Source: Streptococcus sp. S1
Lineage (GTDB): Bacteria; Bacillota; Bacilli; Lactobacillales; Streptococcaceae
Length of the DNA: 64,000 bases
Direction: 5' to 3'
NCBI RefSeq assembly: GCF_034137685.1
Contig: NZ_CP139418.1
Coordinates: forward strand, 833,001 to 897,000
The notes beneath the pieces were generated by a model. That model was not told the DNA's origin and did no database searches. It saw only the letters and a list, made by a program, of their open reading frames with translations. The first letter of the stretch is position 1. The number at the start of each line of letters is the position of its first letter. This document shows, in pieces, positions 52,582-62,411 of the stretch. The translations under genes and the position numbers were made by a program.

Positions 52582-53499
52582 CTACTTTCTATTGCGTTGT
52601 TTCCCTGCATTGCGGTTGTTTTTTGGTTTGTGTTGGATTTGTGTCGTCGCAGTTGGTGTGACATCTTTTTTCACGCGGTGACTAGTAGCTTTTGGAGGAT
52701 TGTTTTTGTATTCCTCAGCGACCCGTTTGCGAAGATTTGGACGAATCAAGTAGTTGATGACAAATTGTTGGATAATTTGGATTACCCCACCGACTACCCA
52801 GTAAAGAGTCACTCCGGCTGAAGAGATCAATGAGAAGACACCGATCATAATCGGGCTCATCAATGATGCTTTACGCATGCTTTCCTTTTGGGTTTCATCT
52901 TCAATTCCATGAAGAGAGAGCATACTTTGGATATAGTAAAGAACCGCTACGATAGCCGTCAAGAGCAAGCTTGGTTTGCCAAGAGCAATGCCAAGGAAGC
53001 TACTTTCTGCTACCCCTTTGGTGTGTTGAGCAGCAAAGAAGAGAGCAGAGAAGAATGGCATTTGGATCAAGAGTGGCAAACACCCAACTCCACCAAACAT
53101 GCTGACTCCATTTTCACGTTGAGCAGCCATTAATTCCTGTTGCGCCAATAGCTTTTCTTCTTGTGAGCTAGCGTTCTTCATGCGCTCTTGGATTGGCCCA
53201 AGGATGGGTTTTAAGTAATTCATCTTTTCAGATTGGTAGGTGGCCTTCCATGATTGGTACAAACCAAGTGGCAAGATGATTAACCGCACGATCAAGGTGA
53301 CGATAATAATCCCGATCCCAAAGCCCAAGCCAAGGTTGTTGGCAAAGAATTTGATGGCTTCGCCCATTGGACGGCCAAGAAGATCCCAGATCAATCCAGT
53401 CGGATTTCCAGTTTTCCGATCGACACTCACGCATCCTGATAAGAAGACAAGCGAAGCTAGTCCCATCGATGCAAGTAATGCAAGTTTATTTTTTTTCAC
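52582..53499 (-). CDS. yidC: Membrane protein insertase YidC/Oxa1
   Basis: A 305-aa lipoprotein-type insertase. Signal peptide with lipobox LSGC near residue 22, the five-helix Oxa1 core with the conserved Arg in IIIVTLIVRLIILPLGLYQ, IQMPFFSALFFAA, and a basic tail KNNRNAGKQRNRK that can contact ribosomes. Streptococci have two paralogues. Linkage to acyP and an RNA methyltransferase fits the YidC1 locus of S. mutans, not the rnpA-jag-linked YidC2. The start is GTG at 53499 with AAGGAAC upstream. Confidence 0.93.
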   Translation of the reverse strand: MKKNKLALLASMGLASLVFLSGCVSVDRKTGNPTGLIWDLLGRPMGEAIKFFANNLGLGFGIGIIIVTLIVRLIILPLGLYQSWKATYQSEKMNYLKPILGPIQERMKNASSQEEKLLAQQELMAAQRENGVSMFGGVGCLPLLIQMPFFSALFFAAQHTKGVAESSFLGIALGKPSLLLTAIVAVLYYIQSMLSLHGIEDETQKESMRKASLMSPIMIGVFSLISSAGVTLYWVVGGVIQIIQQFVINYLIRPNLRKRVAEEYKNNPPKATSHRVKKDVTPTATTQIQHKPKNNRNAGKQRNRK

Positions 53500-53575
53500 A
53501 AATAGTTCCTTCTTTTTTTAATGATACCTTTCTATTCTACTGTTTTTTTTGAAAATACACAATAGTTCTCTAGTC

Positions 53576-53854
53576 TTAATTTGCAATTTTGAAGTCTGTA
53601 TAGTTTTCAAAGTTTGCGAGCGTAACATCCAAATAAGTCACATGTGCAAAAGGCGTAGGACCTTTGCGAATTTCTTGGATGAATTTGGCCATTTGGCTGC
53701 TAGATTCTGCCTGGGCCAGAATGCCAACAGTTCCGTCGTCATTATTCCAGACACGGCCAGTGATCCCACCGATCTCTATAGCAAGACTGTAGACTCCCCA
53801 GCGAAAGCCAACCCCTTGAACCCGTCCTTGGGCAATCATTTTTACCTTTTGCAT
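53576..53854 (-). CDS. acyP: Acylphosphatase
   Basis: A 92-aa hydrolase of acyl phosphates. The phosphate cradle GRVQGVGFR (catalytic Arg) and catalytic Asn in VWNNDDGTV are clear. The ATG at 53854 is preceded by a perfect AAGGAGG; the frame extends upstream to 53893 but without a binding site. 76 nt upstream of yidC in the same direction; divergent from the RNA methyltransferase gene. Confidence 0.94.
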   Translation of the reverse strand: MQKVKMIAQGRVQGVGFRWGVYSLAIEIGGITGRVWNNDDGTVGILAQAESSSQMAKFIQEIRKGPTPFAHVTYLDVTLANFENYTDFKIAN

Positions 53855-53912
53855 GTGCGACCTCCTTGACTCGAAGAAATCTATCTGAGGCATGATTTCT
53901 TCTTTTTCTTTG

Positions 53913-53921
53913 TGCTATAAT
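53913..53921 (+). promoter_or_regulatory. Extended -10 with leaderless geometry, RNA methyltransferase
   Basis: TGC TATAAT at 53913-53921, then AGTTCT and directly the ATG at 53928. Transcription should begin at or next to the A of the start codon. Confidence 0.7.
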
Positions 53922-53927
53922 AGTTCT

Positions 53928-54674
53928 ATGAATATTATAACGTCTAAATCCAATAATGTAATCAAAAATGCTAAAAAATTACATCAAAAAAAATACCGGA
54001 CAGATTCTTATCTCATTGAAGGCTGGCATCTGTTTGAAGAGGCAGTAGAAAATCAAGCGAAGATTCGGCAGGTCTTTGTTTTAGAAGCCTATTTAGACCA
54101 GGTAGAGGACATCCAAAAAGTCACCGTCGTGACTCCGGAGATCTTAAGTCTCTTGGCAGATTCAAAGACTCCGCAAGGGATTGTCGCAGAGATCGCTCTA
54201 GAGCAGCCAGAACTTCCGGATCAGCTACAAGGGCGGTTCCTCTATTTGGAGGATGTACAGGATCCTGGTAATGTAGGGACTATGATTCGAACAGCAGATG
54301 CAGCAGGCTTTGATGGTGTCATGCTATCGAAAGCCTCCGCAGATCTATACAGTCTCAAGACCCTTCGATCCATGCAGGGCAGTCATTTCCATATCCCTAT
54401 CTGGAAACTGGATCGAGAAGAACTATTGGAGCTAGCTACGCAATCACATCTAGCAGTTCTCGCAACGACGCTTTCAGAAGCTTCCATTGACTACCGTCAG
54501 CTTCCTCAGACCGATCAGTTTATCCTGGTGATGGGGAATGAAGGAAATGGCATCAGCCAGGAAATGGCGGCACAAGCAGACCAGCTGGTTCATATTCCCA
54601 TGCCAGGTCGGGCAGAGAGTTTGAATGTTGCAGTGGCAGCAGGAATTTTGATGTTTTCTTTAAGGAAATTTTGA
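53928..54674 (+). CDS. TrmH/SpoU family RNA 2'-O-methyltransferase
   Basis: A 248-aa SPOUT methyltransferase. N-terminal substrate-binding domain (SYLIEGWHLFEEAVE), then SpoU motifs: motif 1 LEDVQDPGNVGTMIRTADAAGFDGV, motif 2 LVMGNEGNGISQEM and motif 3 IPMPGRAESLNVAVAAGIL, forming the knotted SAM site. It methylates rRNA or tRNA riboses; the exact target is not readable. The ATG at 53928 has no Shine-Dalgarno and a -10 box only 6 nt upstream. Divergent from acyP. Confidence 0.9.
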   Translation: MNIITSKSNNVIKNAKKLHQKKYRTDSYLIEGWHLFEEAVENQAKIRQVFVLEAYLDQVEDIQKVTVVTPEILSLLADSKTPQGIVAEIALEQPELPDQLQGRFLYLEDVQDPGNVGTMIRTADAAGFDGVMLSKASADLYSLKTLRSMQGSHFHIPIWKLDREELLELATQSHLAVLATTLSEASIDYRQLPQTDQFILVMGNEGNGISQEMAAQADQLVHIPMPGRAESLNVAVAAGILMFSLRKF

Positions 54675-54756
54675 GAAAAAGAAGTATACTTAACCTGTAA
54701 GAAGAAGTTGATGGAGGTCTTATTGGGAGAGCTTATCAACGAAAGGTGGTTATCTT

Positions 54757-55248
54757 ATGCAATATCATCGTGACAAAGAATACATGACCTATGTAGGCCA
54801 TCTGATCCAGCATCCTAAGGTTCAAAAATTAGCTGACATTCCCCACCATATTCATTCCAATCGTTTGGAGCATTCCATTCATGTTAGCTATACCAGTTAT
54901 AAACTGGCTAAAAAATTTGGTTGGGATGCCAAAAGTACGGCTCGGGGTGGCCTCTTGCATGACCTATTTTACTATGATTGGCGCGAGACAAAGTTTACCA
55001 AGAGTCACGCCTGGATCCATCCCCGCATTGCCGTGAGAAATGCACGAAAGATCACAGATCTCAATGCCAAGGAAGAAGACATCATTATTAAACACATGTG
55101 GGGAGCTACCCTTGCTCCGCCTCGCTACAAAGAATCTTTTGTGGTGACCATGGTGGATAAATACTGGGCTGTTAAGGAAGCTTCAGAACCTTGGCGTAAA
55201 AAGATGGCCAAAAGGAGATTTTTTCATCGAAAAATGTTAAAATCGTAG
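54757..55248 (+). CDS. HD domain phosphohydrolase-like protein
   Basis: A 163-aa HD-domain protein. The metal ligands appear as H in RLEHSIHVSY, HD in GGLLHDLFYYD, and D in MVDKYWAV. Such small HD proteins are metal-dependent phosphohydrolases; substrate unknown. AAAGGTGG precedes the ATG. A promoter may lie at TATACT (54684-54689). 28 nt before the Bax-inhibitor gene, so probably co-transcribed with it. Confidence 0.82.
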   Translation: MQYHRDKEYMTYVGHLIQHPKVQKLADIPHHIHSNRLEHSIHVSYTSYKLAKKFGWDAKSTARGGLLHDLFYYDWRETKFTKSHAWIHPRIAVRNARKITDLNAKEEDIIIKHMWGATLAPPRYKESFVVTMVDKYWAVKEASEPWRKKMAKRRFFHRKMLKS

Positions 55249-55276
55249 TAAACAAATTTGAAAGGAACTTGTTTAT

Positions 55277-55963
55277 ATGTATAATGATTCAGTAATCCAA
55301 GAACAAAGTGGATTGAATGCTTTTTATAACAAAATCTACTCATTAGTTGGGATCGGTGTAGGGATTTCAGCCCTTGTGTCTGGTCTTATGATGACAGTCT
55401 TTCAAGATTTCTTCGTTCAAATCTTGACAACAGCACCAATGGTTTACTATGCAGCAGTGGTTGTAGAATTGATCTTGGTCTTTGTTGCAAGTGGGAAGGC
55501 TGTTAAAAATAGCCCATCTGCTCTTCCAATCTTCTTGATCTACTCAGCTTTGAATGGGTTTACGTTGAGCTTTATCATTGCTCGCTACATGCAAGCGACT
55601 GTCTATAAGGCTTTCTTGGTCAGTGCCTTGATGTTTATTGTCATGGGAGCTATCGGACGCGTCGTGAAAAAAGACCTTTCTGGTATGGGACGTGCCTTGA
55701 TGGGAGTCTTGATCGGTGTGATCATCGCTTCTGTTGTGAACATGTTTTTGAGAAGTTCTGGAATGGACTATATCTTGAGTATTATCTCTGTCTTCCTCTT
55801 TGCAGGATTGACAGCTTGGGATAACCAAAAGATTCGCTATGTCTATGATCAAACAAATGGTCAACCTGCTACAGGTTGGGCAGTAGCGATGGCTTTGGAA
55901 CTTTATCTTGACTTTATCAACCTCTTTATCAGCCTTCTTCGTATCTTCGGAAGAAACGACTAA
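55277..55963 (+). CDS. Bax inhibitor-1/YccA family membrane protein
   Basis: A 228-aa protein with seven hydrophobic helices. The N-terminal cytosolic stretch [26 protein letters not shown] and the C-terminal [17 protein letters not shown] and [21 protein letters not shown] are hallmarks of the BI-1/TMBIM family, some members of which are pH-sensitive calcium leak channels. Physiological role in streptococci unknown. Confidence 0.92.
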   Translation: MYNDSVIQEQSGLNAFYNKIYSLVGIGVGISALVSGLMMTVFQDFFVQILTTAPMVYYAAVVVELILVFVASGKAVKNSPSALPIFLIYSALNGFTLSFIIARYMQATVYKAFLVSALMFIVMGAIGRVVKKDLSGMGRALMGVLIGVIIASVVNMFLRSSGMDYILSIISVFLFAGLTAWDNQKIRYVYDQTNGQPATGWAVAMALELYLDFINLFISLLRIFGRND

Positions 55964-55977
55964 TCAAAGAGCAATTG

Positions 55978-56005
55978 AGCTGGGGCATTTGCCTCGGCTT
56001 TTTTT
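55978..56005 (+). terminator. Terminator after the Bax-inhibitor gene
   Basis: AGCTGGGGC, an ATTT loop and GCCTCGGCT (55978-55986 with 55991-55999), then T6. Confidence 0.85.
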
Positions 56006-56018
56006 GTCTTTCGACTTG

Positions 56019-56027
56019 TGCTATACT
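56019..56027 (+). promoter_or_regulatory. Extended -10 promoter of lysA
   Basis: TGC TATACT at 56019-56027, 31 nt before the start codon. Confidence 0.6.
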
Positions 56028-56058
56028 AATAGTGACTAAAGAATAGAAATGAGCGCTT

Positions 56059-57309
56059 ATGAAAACACCTTTTGTAACCCGTGAACAATTAGAAAGTCTG
56101 ACCCAAGAATTCCCTACCCCTTTCCATCTCTATGATGAAGCAGGAATTCGTGATACGGCTCGTGCCCTCCATCAAGCTTTTGCTTGGAATGAAGGATTTA
56201 AGGAATACTTTGCCATCAAGGCGACTCCCAATCCTTCGATCCTAAAAATTTTGCAAGAAGAGGGCTGTGGTGTCGACACTGCCAGCTACGTGGAATTATT
56301 AATGGCGGATAAGCTGGGCTTTAGCGGGAAAGAGATTATGTTTTCTTCTAACAACACGCCAGCTGATGAATTTGTCTATGCTAGAGAATTAGGGGCAACT
56401 ATCAATCTGGATGCCTATGAAGATATTGCTTTCTTGAAGTCTGTGACTAGCATCCCCAAGGTTATTTCTTGCCGCTATAATCCTGGTGGAGTTTTTGAAC
56501 TGGGAACCGATATTATGGACAATCCTGAAGAAGCCAAGTTTGGAATGACCAAGGAGCAATTGATCCAAGCCTTTATCGAGTTGAAAGAACTAGGTGTGGA
56601 AGAGTTTGGCATTCACGCTTTATTAGCTTCTAATACTGTATCCAACGACTACTATCCAGAGCTGGCGCGTCAACTTTTTGAATTGGCAGTAGAAGTCGTC
56701 GAGAAAACAGGTGTCCACTTGGGCTTCATCAATCTCTCTGGTGGGGTTGGGGTCAATTACAAGCCGGAGCAAGAACCAAATGATATTGCCATTATTGGGG
56801 AAGGCGTGCATCGCGTTTTTGATGCGATTCTCAAACCGGCGGGACTTGGCCATGTGAAAATCTATACCGAGCTTGGTCGCTTTATGCTGGCTTCACATGG
56901 CCTCTTAGTAACCAGAGTCACTCATAAAAAGAAAACCTACCGGACCTATGTGGGCGTCGATGCTTCAGCTGTGAATCTTCTTAGACCGGCTATGTACGGT
57001 GCTTATCACCATATTACCAATATGGATCGTCCAGATGGACCGACTGAAGTGGTCGATGTCGTGGGAAGTCTCTGTGAAAATAACGATAAATTTGCCAAAC
57101 AACGAGAACTACCCGTGACGGAGATTGGAGATTTGCTCGTGATCCATGACACCGGAGCCCATGGATTTTCAATGGGGTATCAGTACAATGCCAAGTTGCG
57201 TTCTGCAGAAGTTTTGCTTCAAGAAGATGGGCAGGCCCGTTTGATTCGTCGAGCAGAAAAATCAGAAGATTATCTTGCGACACTCTACGGCTTTAACATT
57301 GAAAAATAA
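56059..57309 (+). CDS. lysA: Diaminopimelate decarboxylase
   Basis: A 416-aa PLP enzyme, meso-DAP to L-lysine, the last step of lysine synthesis; lysine is used in the streptococcal wall crosslink. Type III PLP barrel with Lys in EYFAIKATPNPS, then HALLASN, INLSGGVGVNYKP, IYTELGRFM and the active-site Cys region GSLCENNDKFAKQRELP, with DTGAHGFSMGYQYN near the end. The binding site is weak. Monocistronic or with yneF 55 nt downstream, which has its own -10. Confidence 0.94.
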   Translation: MKTPFVTREQLESLTQEFPTPFHLYDEAGIRDTARALHQAFAWNEGFKEYFAIKATPNPSILKILQEEGCGVDTASYVELLMADKLGFSGKEIMFSSNNTPADEFVYARELGATINLDAYEDIAFLKSVTSIPKVISCRYNPGGVFELGTDIMDNPEEAKFGMTKEQLIQAFIELKELGVEEFGIHALLASNTVSNDYYPELARQLFELAVEVVEKTGVHLGFINLSGGVGVNYKPEQEPNDIAIIGEGVHRVFDAILKPAGLGHVKIYTELGRFMLASHGLLVTRVTHKKKTYRTYVGVDASAVNLLRPAMYGAYHHITNMDRPDGPTEVVDVVGSLCENNDKFAKQRELPVTEIGDLLVIHDTGAHGFSMGYQYNAKLRSAEVLLQEDGQARLIRRAEKSEDYLATLYGFNIEK

Positions 57310-57364
57310 GCGATTGTCTGATATAATGATAGTTATGTAAAAATAATGGATCGGAGAAAATTGT

Positions 57365-57610
57365 ATGAATCTCTTTTTAGGAATTTTGTTGATTATTTTA
57401 GCTTTCTTTGGTGGGATGGTTGCAGGAATGTTCTTGCTTCGTCGTCAATTTGAAAAAGAATTTGCATCAAACCCACGTTTGAATGTTGAAGCAGTCCGTA
57501 CGCTTTTAGGTGCCAGCGGCCAACGTCCAAGCGAAGCAAAAGTTCAACAAGTCTATCGCCAAATTGTCAACCAACAAAAATCAGCGATGGCGAAAAACAA
57601 GAAAAAATAA
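57365..57610 (+). CDS. YneF family protein (UPF0154)
   Basis: An 81-aa protein with one N-terminal helix (residues about 2-24, [22 protein letters not shown]) and a short cytosolic helical tail ([30 protein letters not shown]). Widely conserved in Firmicutes, function unknown. A TATAAT at 57321-57326 (GATATAATGATAG) can serve as promoter; CGGAG precedes the start. Confidence 0.9.
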   Translation: MNLFLGILLIILAFFGGMVAGMFLLRRQFEKEFASNPRLNVEAVRTLLGASGQRPSEAKVQQVYRQIVNQQKSAMAKNKKK

Positions 57611-57687
57611 GAGTGGGGCAATCTCACGATAATAAATGAGAGGGGCTTGGAGGAATTTCTTAGTCCCTCCTTTTGGAAGGAAGAGAT

Positions 57688-58482
57688 ATGGATAACCGAC
57701 CGATTGGTTTTTTAGATTCTGGCGTAGGGGGCCTGACTGTTGTCCGCGAATTGCTCCGTCAGCTCCCTCACGAAGATGTCGTCTATATTGGAGATTCAGC
57801 GCGTGCACCTTATGGTCCTAGACCAGCAGACCAAATCCGCGAGTATACTTGGCAGATGGTGAACTTCCTTCTGACCAAAAATGTCAAGATGATTGTCTTA
57901 GCCTGTAATACAGCGACGGCAGTGGTTTGGGAAGAAGTCAAGGAGAAACTTGATATTCCCGTTTTGGGAGTGATCTTGCCCGGAGCTTCTGCAGCTATTA
58001 AATCGACGACCCATCAAAAATTTGGGGTCATTGGGACACCGATGACGGTTTCTTCTGGAATTTATAAAGAGAAGATTCAAAGTCTAGCACCAGACATGGA
58101 AGTCAGCAGTTTAGCTTGTCCCAAGTTTGTTCCTCTAGTGGAATCAAACGAGTTGGCATCCAGTGTGACCAAAAAGGTGGTTTACGAAACCCTAAAACCA
58201 CTAGTTGGAAAGGTTGATACCTTAGTCTTGGGATGCACCCACTATCCCCTTTTAAAACCGATCATTCAAAATGTGATGGGACCGGATGTCAAATTGATTG
58301 ATAGTGGGGCAGAGTGTGTTCGGGATATTTCCGTCTTATTAAACTATTTTGAGCTCAATAAGAGTCGTGAACTCTTAGAGCAGACCCACCGCTTTTTTAC
58401 CACTGCAAATGCCAATAGCTTTGCAGCGATTGCCGAAAAATGGCTAGAACGTTCAGTGAATGTGGAGCATGTAAATTTATGA
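57688..58482 (+). CDS. racE: Glutamate racemase
   Basis: A 264-aa cofactor-independent racemase giving D-Glu for peptidoglycan. The two catalytic cysteines are in [11 protein letters not shown] and LGCTHYPLL; the N-terminal [17 protein letters not shown] is the substrate loop. The ATG at 57688 follows GGAAGGAAGAG. Upstream, 57649-57674 has a GGAGG/CCTCC hairpin followed by TTTT, which may attenuate. First gene of an operon to yidD; overlaps the next by ATGA. Confidence 0.96.
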   Translation: MDNRPIGFLDSGVGGLTVVRELLRQLPHEDVVYIGDSARAPYGPRPADQIREYTWQMVNFLLTKNVKMIVLACNTATAVVWEEVKEKLDIPVLGVILPGASAAIKSTTHQKFGVIGTPMTVSSGIYKEKIQSLAPDMEVSSLACPKFVPLVESNELASSVTKKVVYETLKPLVGKVDTLVLGCTHYPLLKPIIQNVMGPDVKLIDSGAECVRDISVLLNYFELNKSRELLEQTHRFFTTANANSFAAIAEKWLERSVNVEHVNL

Positions 58483-59459
58483 GTGACAAACTATTTGAAT
58501 ACAAAGATCCCCAGGATTGGTATATTGCCCAATGGGGAGAAGATGCAGACTACAACCAATTTAGTCAAGTGCCTGCGGAAGCTTCCACTCTGTTAGATCA
58601 GCTGGAATTTCTCTTTGCCAAGGATCCTGAAGGCTTCCCTCTCAATCTATCGGTGATGCGCTATGGTTCAGCCTTTCGTTTTCTGACCTTTTTGACCGAA
58701 ATCTTGAATGAAGTCAAGGGAAGATCTTTTGAAATCGTACAGCGTCAAGGAGCCTTGCTCTTGGTTGAAAAAGGGAAATTGCTCTATTTGCATTTGCCAA
58801 GTGATGGGGTGGATTTGGAAGCCTTTTTGGGTCAAGACAAGGTCAAAGATACGATTCTTATTGCGACTCGAAATGAGGGAAAAACTAAAGAATTCCGTAA
58901 TATGTTTGAAAAACTGGGCTTTGAAGTGGAAAATCTCAATCAATACCCAGAGCTTCCAGAAGTCGAAGAGACAGGTCTGACCTTTGAAGAGAATGCCCGC
59001 CTAAAAGCTGAAACCATTGCAGAGCTAACTGGGAAAACAGTCTTAGCGGATGACTCAGGTTTGAAGGTGGATATCTTGGGAGGCTTACCAGGGGTTTGGT
59101 CAGCTCGCTTTGCGGGAGTTGGTGCGACAGATGCGGAAAACAATGCGAAATTGTTGCACGAATTGGCCATGGTCTTTGACTTGAAAGATCGTTCAGCTCA
59201 GTTCCATACCACCTTGGTGGTTGCAAGACCAGGCAAGGAAAGCCTAGTGGTGGAAGCGGATTGGCCAGGGTATATTAATTTTGAGCCCAAAGGGGAACAC
59301 GGCTTTGGCTATGACCCTCTCTTCTTAGTTGGGGAAACGGGCCGTGCTGCTGCTGAATTAACGCTAGAAGAAAAAAATACACAATCACATCGTGCTTTAG
59401 CTGTTAAAAAGTTATTGGAGGTATTTCCATCATGGCAAAGCAAACAATCATCGTTATGA
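58479..59459 (+). CDS. rdgB: Non-canonical purine NTP pyrophosphatase with N-terminal extension
   Basis: A 326-aa protein. The C-terminal 200 residues are the RdgB/HAM1 enzyme (ITP/XTP/dITP to monophosphate): [35 protein letters not shown] and [14 protein letters not shown]. The first 125 residues are an extra domain ([37 protein letters not shown]) absent from most bacterial RdgB but usual in streptococci, of unknown role. The start at 58479 overlaps the racE stop. Confidence 0.92.
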   Translation: MSDKLFEYKDPQDWYIAQWGEDADYNQFSQVPAEASTLLDQLEFLFAKDPEGFPLNLSVMRYGSAFRFLTFLTEILNEVKGRSFEIVQRQGALLLVEKGKLLYLHLPSDGVDLEAFLGQDKVKDTILIATRNEGKTKEFRNMFEKLGFEVENLNQYPELPEVEETGLTFEENARLKAETIAELTGKTVLADDSGLKVDILGGLPGVWSARFAGVGATDAENNAKLLHELAMVFDLKDRSAQFHTTLVVARPGKESLVVEADWPGYINFEPKGEHGFGYDPLFLVGETGRAAAELTLEEKNTQSHRALAVKKLLEVFPSWQSKQSSL

Positions 59460-59953
59460 GTGATTCGCATGGAGACCGCTCCATTGTTGAAGCTATTAAA
59501 GAAAAATACCTAGGCCAGGTCGATGGGATCTTTCACAATGGGGATTCTGAACTGAAAAGTGATGATCCTGTCTGGGAAGGGATCCACGTTGTCCAAGGAA
59601 ATATGGATTTTTATGATGGCTATCCGGAACGCTTGGTGACCCAACTAGGGCCGACACGGATCATCCAGACCCATGGGCATCTCTTCCAGATCAATTTTAG
59701 TTTTCAAAAATTGGATTTGTGGGCCCAAGAGGAGGAAGCAGATATCTGTTTATACGGTCACCTTCATATCCCAGATGCTTGGAAGGAAGGAAGAACCCTC
59801 TTTGTGAATCCTGGATCCGTTAGCCAACCTCGTGGTCTGATTCGGGAGTGTTTGTATGCCAAGATAGAGATTACGGATTCGAACTTTAGGGTAGAGTATT
59901 ATACGCGAGAGCATGAATTGTATCCTGAACTGACAAAAGAGTTTAGCAGATGA
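59432..59953 (+). CDS. YfcE/MJ0936-type metallophosphoesterase
   Basis: A 173-aa phosphodiesterase. Metal motifs: [28 protein letters not shown] and YGHLHIP. It hydrolyses phosphodiesters; natural substrate unknown. It begins inside rdgB (28-nt overlap) after GGAGG, and overlaps cbpB by 4 nt. Confidence 0.9.
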   Translation: MAKQTIIVMSDSHGDRSIVEAIKEKYLGQVDGIFHNGDSELKSDDPVWEGIHVVQGNMDFYDGYPERLVTQLGPTRIIQTHGHLFQINFSFQKLDLWAQEEEADICLYGHLHIPDAWKEGRTLFVNPGSVSQPRGLIRECLYAKIEITDSNFRVEYYTREHELYPELTKEFSR

Positions 59954-60411
59954 TAGCAAAGGAATTTGAACGTTTCTTGCTGACGCAGGAAGAGACGTTC
60001 TTAACTCCTGCCAAAAATTTAGCGGTCTTGATTGATACCCACAATGTAGACCATGCGGTCTTGCTGTTGAGCCAGATTAGCTATAGTCGCATTCCGGTAG
60101 TGACGGATGAACGCAAGTTTGTGGGGACGATCTCCCTAACGGATATTCTATCTTATCAATTGAAACACGAGATTCCTGAGGAGACTTTTGCTTCGATGGA
60201 TATCGTAGACGTTGCAAAGAAGGAGGTCGGGGTCATCGGCTTAGACTTCAATTTGACAGAAGTCCTTCACAAGTTGGTGGATGACTCCTTCTTATCAGTG
60301 GTGGATGAAGAAGGGTATTTCCAAGGGATTATTACGCGGAAATCGATCCTCAAAGCCATCAATTCGCTGATGCATAATTTTTCAAATGAATACGAGATGA
60401 TTCCAAAATGA
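59950..60411 (+). CDS. cbpB: CBS-domain cyclic-di-AMP-binding protein CbpB
   Basis: A 153-aa protein of two CBS repeats (about 15-75 and 83-143: YSRIPVVTDERKFVGTISLTDIL, FLSVVDEEGYFQGIITRKSIL), matching YkuL/CbpB. In related Firmicutes CbpB binds c-di-AMP, and the free form stimulates (p)ppGpp synthesis by Rel. Embedded in the racE-yidD operon with 4-nt overlaps on both sides. Confidence 0.85.
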   Translation: MIAKEFERFLLTQEETFLTPAKNLAVLIDTHNVDHAVLLLSQISYSRIPVVTDERKFVGTISLTDILSYQLKHEIPEETFASMDIVDVAKKEVGVIGLDFNLTEVLHKLVDDSFLSVVDEEGYFQGIITRKSILKAINSLMHNFSNEYEMIPK

Positions 60412-61139
60412 AAGAATTTATTGCAAGTTTTATTGATCAAAAAGAACTAAGTGAAAATTCTCAGTCAGCCTATTTCTATGATTTGGACCAATTTATTGAA
60501 TCAATTCATGGAAAAGTAACACCGACTAATTTGAGAATTTACCAAGCTTCGATTAAAGATTTTAAACCGGCGGTTCAAAAACGAAAATTATCCGCCGTTA
60601 ACCAATTTTTATATTATTTGTATCAAGAACGCTTTATTTCTGAATATCATCGTTTGGTCTTGCCTAAAATTCAACCGGCCAAAACCCATGATCGTGAATT
60701 GTTGGATCTGACCCATTTTTGGGAAGAATCAACCAATCCACAGGGACGCTTGATGGCCTTATTGATTCTGGAGATGGGCTTATTGCCAAGTGAGATCCTC
60801 CAAGTCAAGGTCGAAGATATTCAGCTGGACTTTCATGTGATTCGAGTGGGCAAAGATGGCCAAAAACGAGTTTTAAAAGTTCCAGAGCCTTTACTGGATG
60901 AGTTGCAGCTCTTCCTCGATGGTGTCTATCTCTTTGATAATAAGGGAAAATCATACTCCCGTCAGTGGGGATTCCGGCAATTAGAAGCCTTCTTGATTGA
61001 AAAAGGCAACCAAGACCTTTCGGCACAATCGATTCGTGAGCAGTATATTTTGAAACAACGTGAACTCGGTGTGGATCTCTTTAGTATTGCGCGTGAATTG
61101 GGCCTAAAAACTATGGTGACATTAGAAAAATATAAATAA
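60408..61139 (+). CDS. XerD-like tyrosine recombinase homologue, catalytically degenerate
   Basis: A 243-aa protein with a SAM-like N-terminal core-binding domain (1-90) and a tyrosine-recombinase fold. The first catalytic Arg (GLRxSE in XerD) is L126 (GLLPSEI), and the LGH histidine is L233 (LGLKTMV). R210 and the terminal Y242 remain. So strand exchange as in XerCD is unlikely; streptococci use the single XerS at difSL instead. Always next to scpA-scpB in streptococci, suggesting a chromosome-organisation role (inference). Confidence 0.88.
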   Translation: MKEFIASFIDQKELSENSQSAYFYDLDQFIESIHGKVTPTNLRIYQASIKDFKPAVQKRKLSAVNQFLYYLYQERFISEYHRLVLPKIQPAKTHDRELLDLTHFWEESTNPQGRLMALLILEMGLLPSEILQVKVEDIQLDFHVIRVGKDGQKRVLKVPEPLLDELQLFLDGVYLFDNKGKSYSRQWGFRQLEAFLIEKGNQDLSAQSIREQYILKQRELGVDLFSIARELGLKTMVTLEKYK

Positions 61140-61858
61140 TGGATATTAAATTTAAAGATTTTGAAGGGCCTTTGGATCTCTTGCTCCACTTGGTCTCTAA
61201 ATACCAGATGGATATCTATGAGGTCCCCTTGATTGAGGTGATTGAACAGTATCTGGCTTATCTGGCGACTCTCCAGGCAATGAAACTAGAGGTGGCAGGG
61301 GAATACATGCTGATGGCTAGTCAACTAACCCTGATCAAGAGTCGAAGACTTCTTCCTAAGGTCGCAGAGGAGATGGATGAAGCAGAGGATCTAGAGCAGG
61401 ACCTCCTTTCTCAATTGGAAGAGTACCGTACTTACAAGCAATTAGGAGAGTTGATGGCCTCGCAGCACGAGGAGCGCGCCCTCTATTATTCGAAACCGAA
61501 GATGGAATTGGTCTATGACGATACTGAATTACTTCATGATCGCACCACGGTGGATCTCTTCTTGGCTTTCTCAAAACTATTGACCAAGAAAAAAGAAGAA
61601 TTCCGCCAGAACCATACAACCATTGTCAAGGATGAATACAAGATTGAGGATCTGATGGACCAGCTGCGTCACCGATTCCACGATCGTTCACAAGTTCTCT
61701 TGCAGGACTTGTTTCTAGAAGCAGCGGATCTCCAAGAGGTCATTACCCTATTTCTTGCAACCCTTGAATTAATCAAAATTCAAGAGGTCACAGTGGTACA
61801 GGATACGGCTTTTGGAGAAATTTACTTAAATAGGATTGAACATGAGCAAATTAGCTGA
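61139..61858 (+). CDS. scpA: Segregation and condensation protein A
   Basis: A 239-aa kleisin that bridges the SMC heads. The N-terminus [27 protein letters not shown] is diagnostic, ending in a winged-helix part ([19 protein letters not shown]). Start and upstream stop share one base (TAATG), and the end overlaps scpB by 17 nt, consistent with complex formation. Confidence 0.96.
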   Translation: MDIKFKDFEGPLDLLLHLVSKYQMDIYEVPLIEVIEQYLAYLATLQAMKLEVAGEYMLMASQLTLIKSRRLLPKVAEEMDEAEDLEQDLLSQLEEYRTYKQLGELMASQHEERALYYSKPKMELVYDDTELLHDRTTVDLFLAFSKLLTKKKEEFRQNHTTIVKDEYKIEDLMDQLRHRFHDRSQVLLQDLFLEAADLQEVITLFLATLELIKIQEVTVVQDTAFGEIYLNRIEHEQIS

Positions 61859-62411
61859 AATTGAAGCACTCTTATTTGTAGCGGGTGAAGAAGGAATTAC
61901 TGCCAGACAAATCGCAGATCTTCTCTCTTTACCCCCAACAGGTGTGGTGCAAAGTTTAGAAAAATTGGTCCAAAAATACCAGGAGGATACAGATACCAGT
62001 CTGTGTTTGATGGAGACAGCTTCCCGTTATAAATTGGTGACAAAGGCAGACTACGCTTCGGTTTTACGAGACTATTCTAGAACGCCTATGAACCAAAGTT
62101 TGTCTCGGGCTGCCCTTGAAACCTTGTCAATCATTGCTTATAAGCAACCGATCACCCGTGTGGAGGTCGATGATATTCGGGGTGTCAATTCCAGTGGGGC
62201 CATTACCAAACTACTGTCATTTGATCTGATCCGTGAAGATGGGAAAAAAGAAGTCCTCGGGCGTCCTAATTTGTATGTCACGACGGAGTATTTTTTGGAT
62301 TATATGGGGATCAATCATTTGGAGGAATTGCCAAAGGTTGAGGAAGTGGACATTGATCCAGAAGAAGGTCAATTATTTTCAGAGAGAACAGAGGAACTAG
62401 ATGAGAATTAA
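61842..62411 (+). CDS. scpB: Segregation and condensation protein B
   Basis: A 189-aa partner of ScpA, two tandem winged helices: [28 protein letters not shown] and the conserved [33 protein letters not shown]. The ATG at 61842 was chosen; the frame opens at a TTG six nt earlier. Overlaps rluB by 11 nt. Confidence 0.96.
   Translation: MSKLAEIEALLFVAGEEGITARQIADLLSLPPTGVVQSLEKLVQKYQEDTDTSLCLMETASRYKLVTKADYASVLRDYSRTPMNQSLSRAALETLSIIAYKQPITRVEVDDIRGVNSSGAITKLLSFDLIREDGKKEVLGRPNLYVTTEYFLDYMGINHLEELPKVEEVDIDPEEGQLFSERTEELDEN

Noticed and set aside
53549..53869. 106-aa plus-strand frame opposite acyP
   Set aside because: Antisense to a well-supported acylphosphatase with GRVQGVGFR; no own promoter or binding site.
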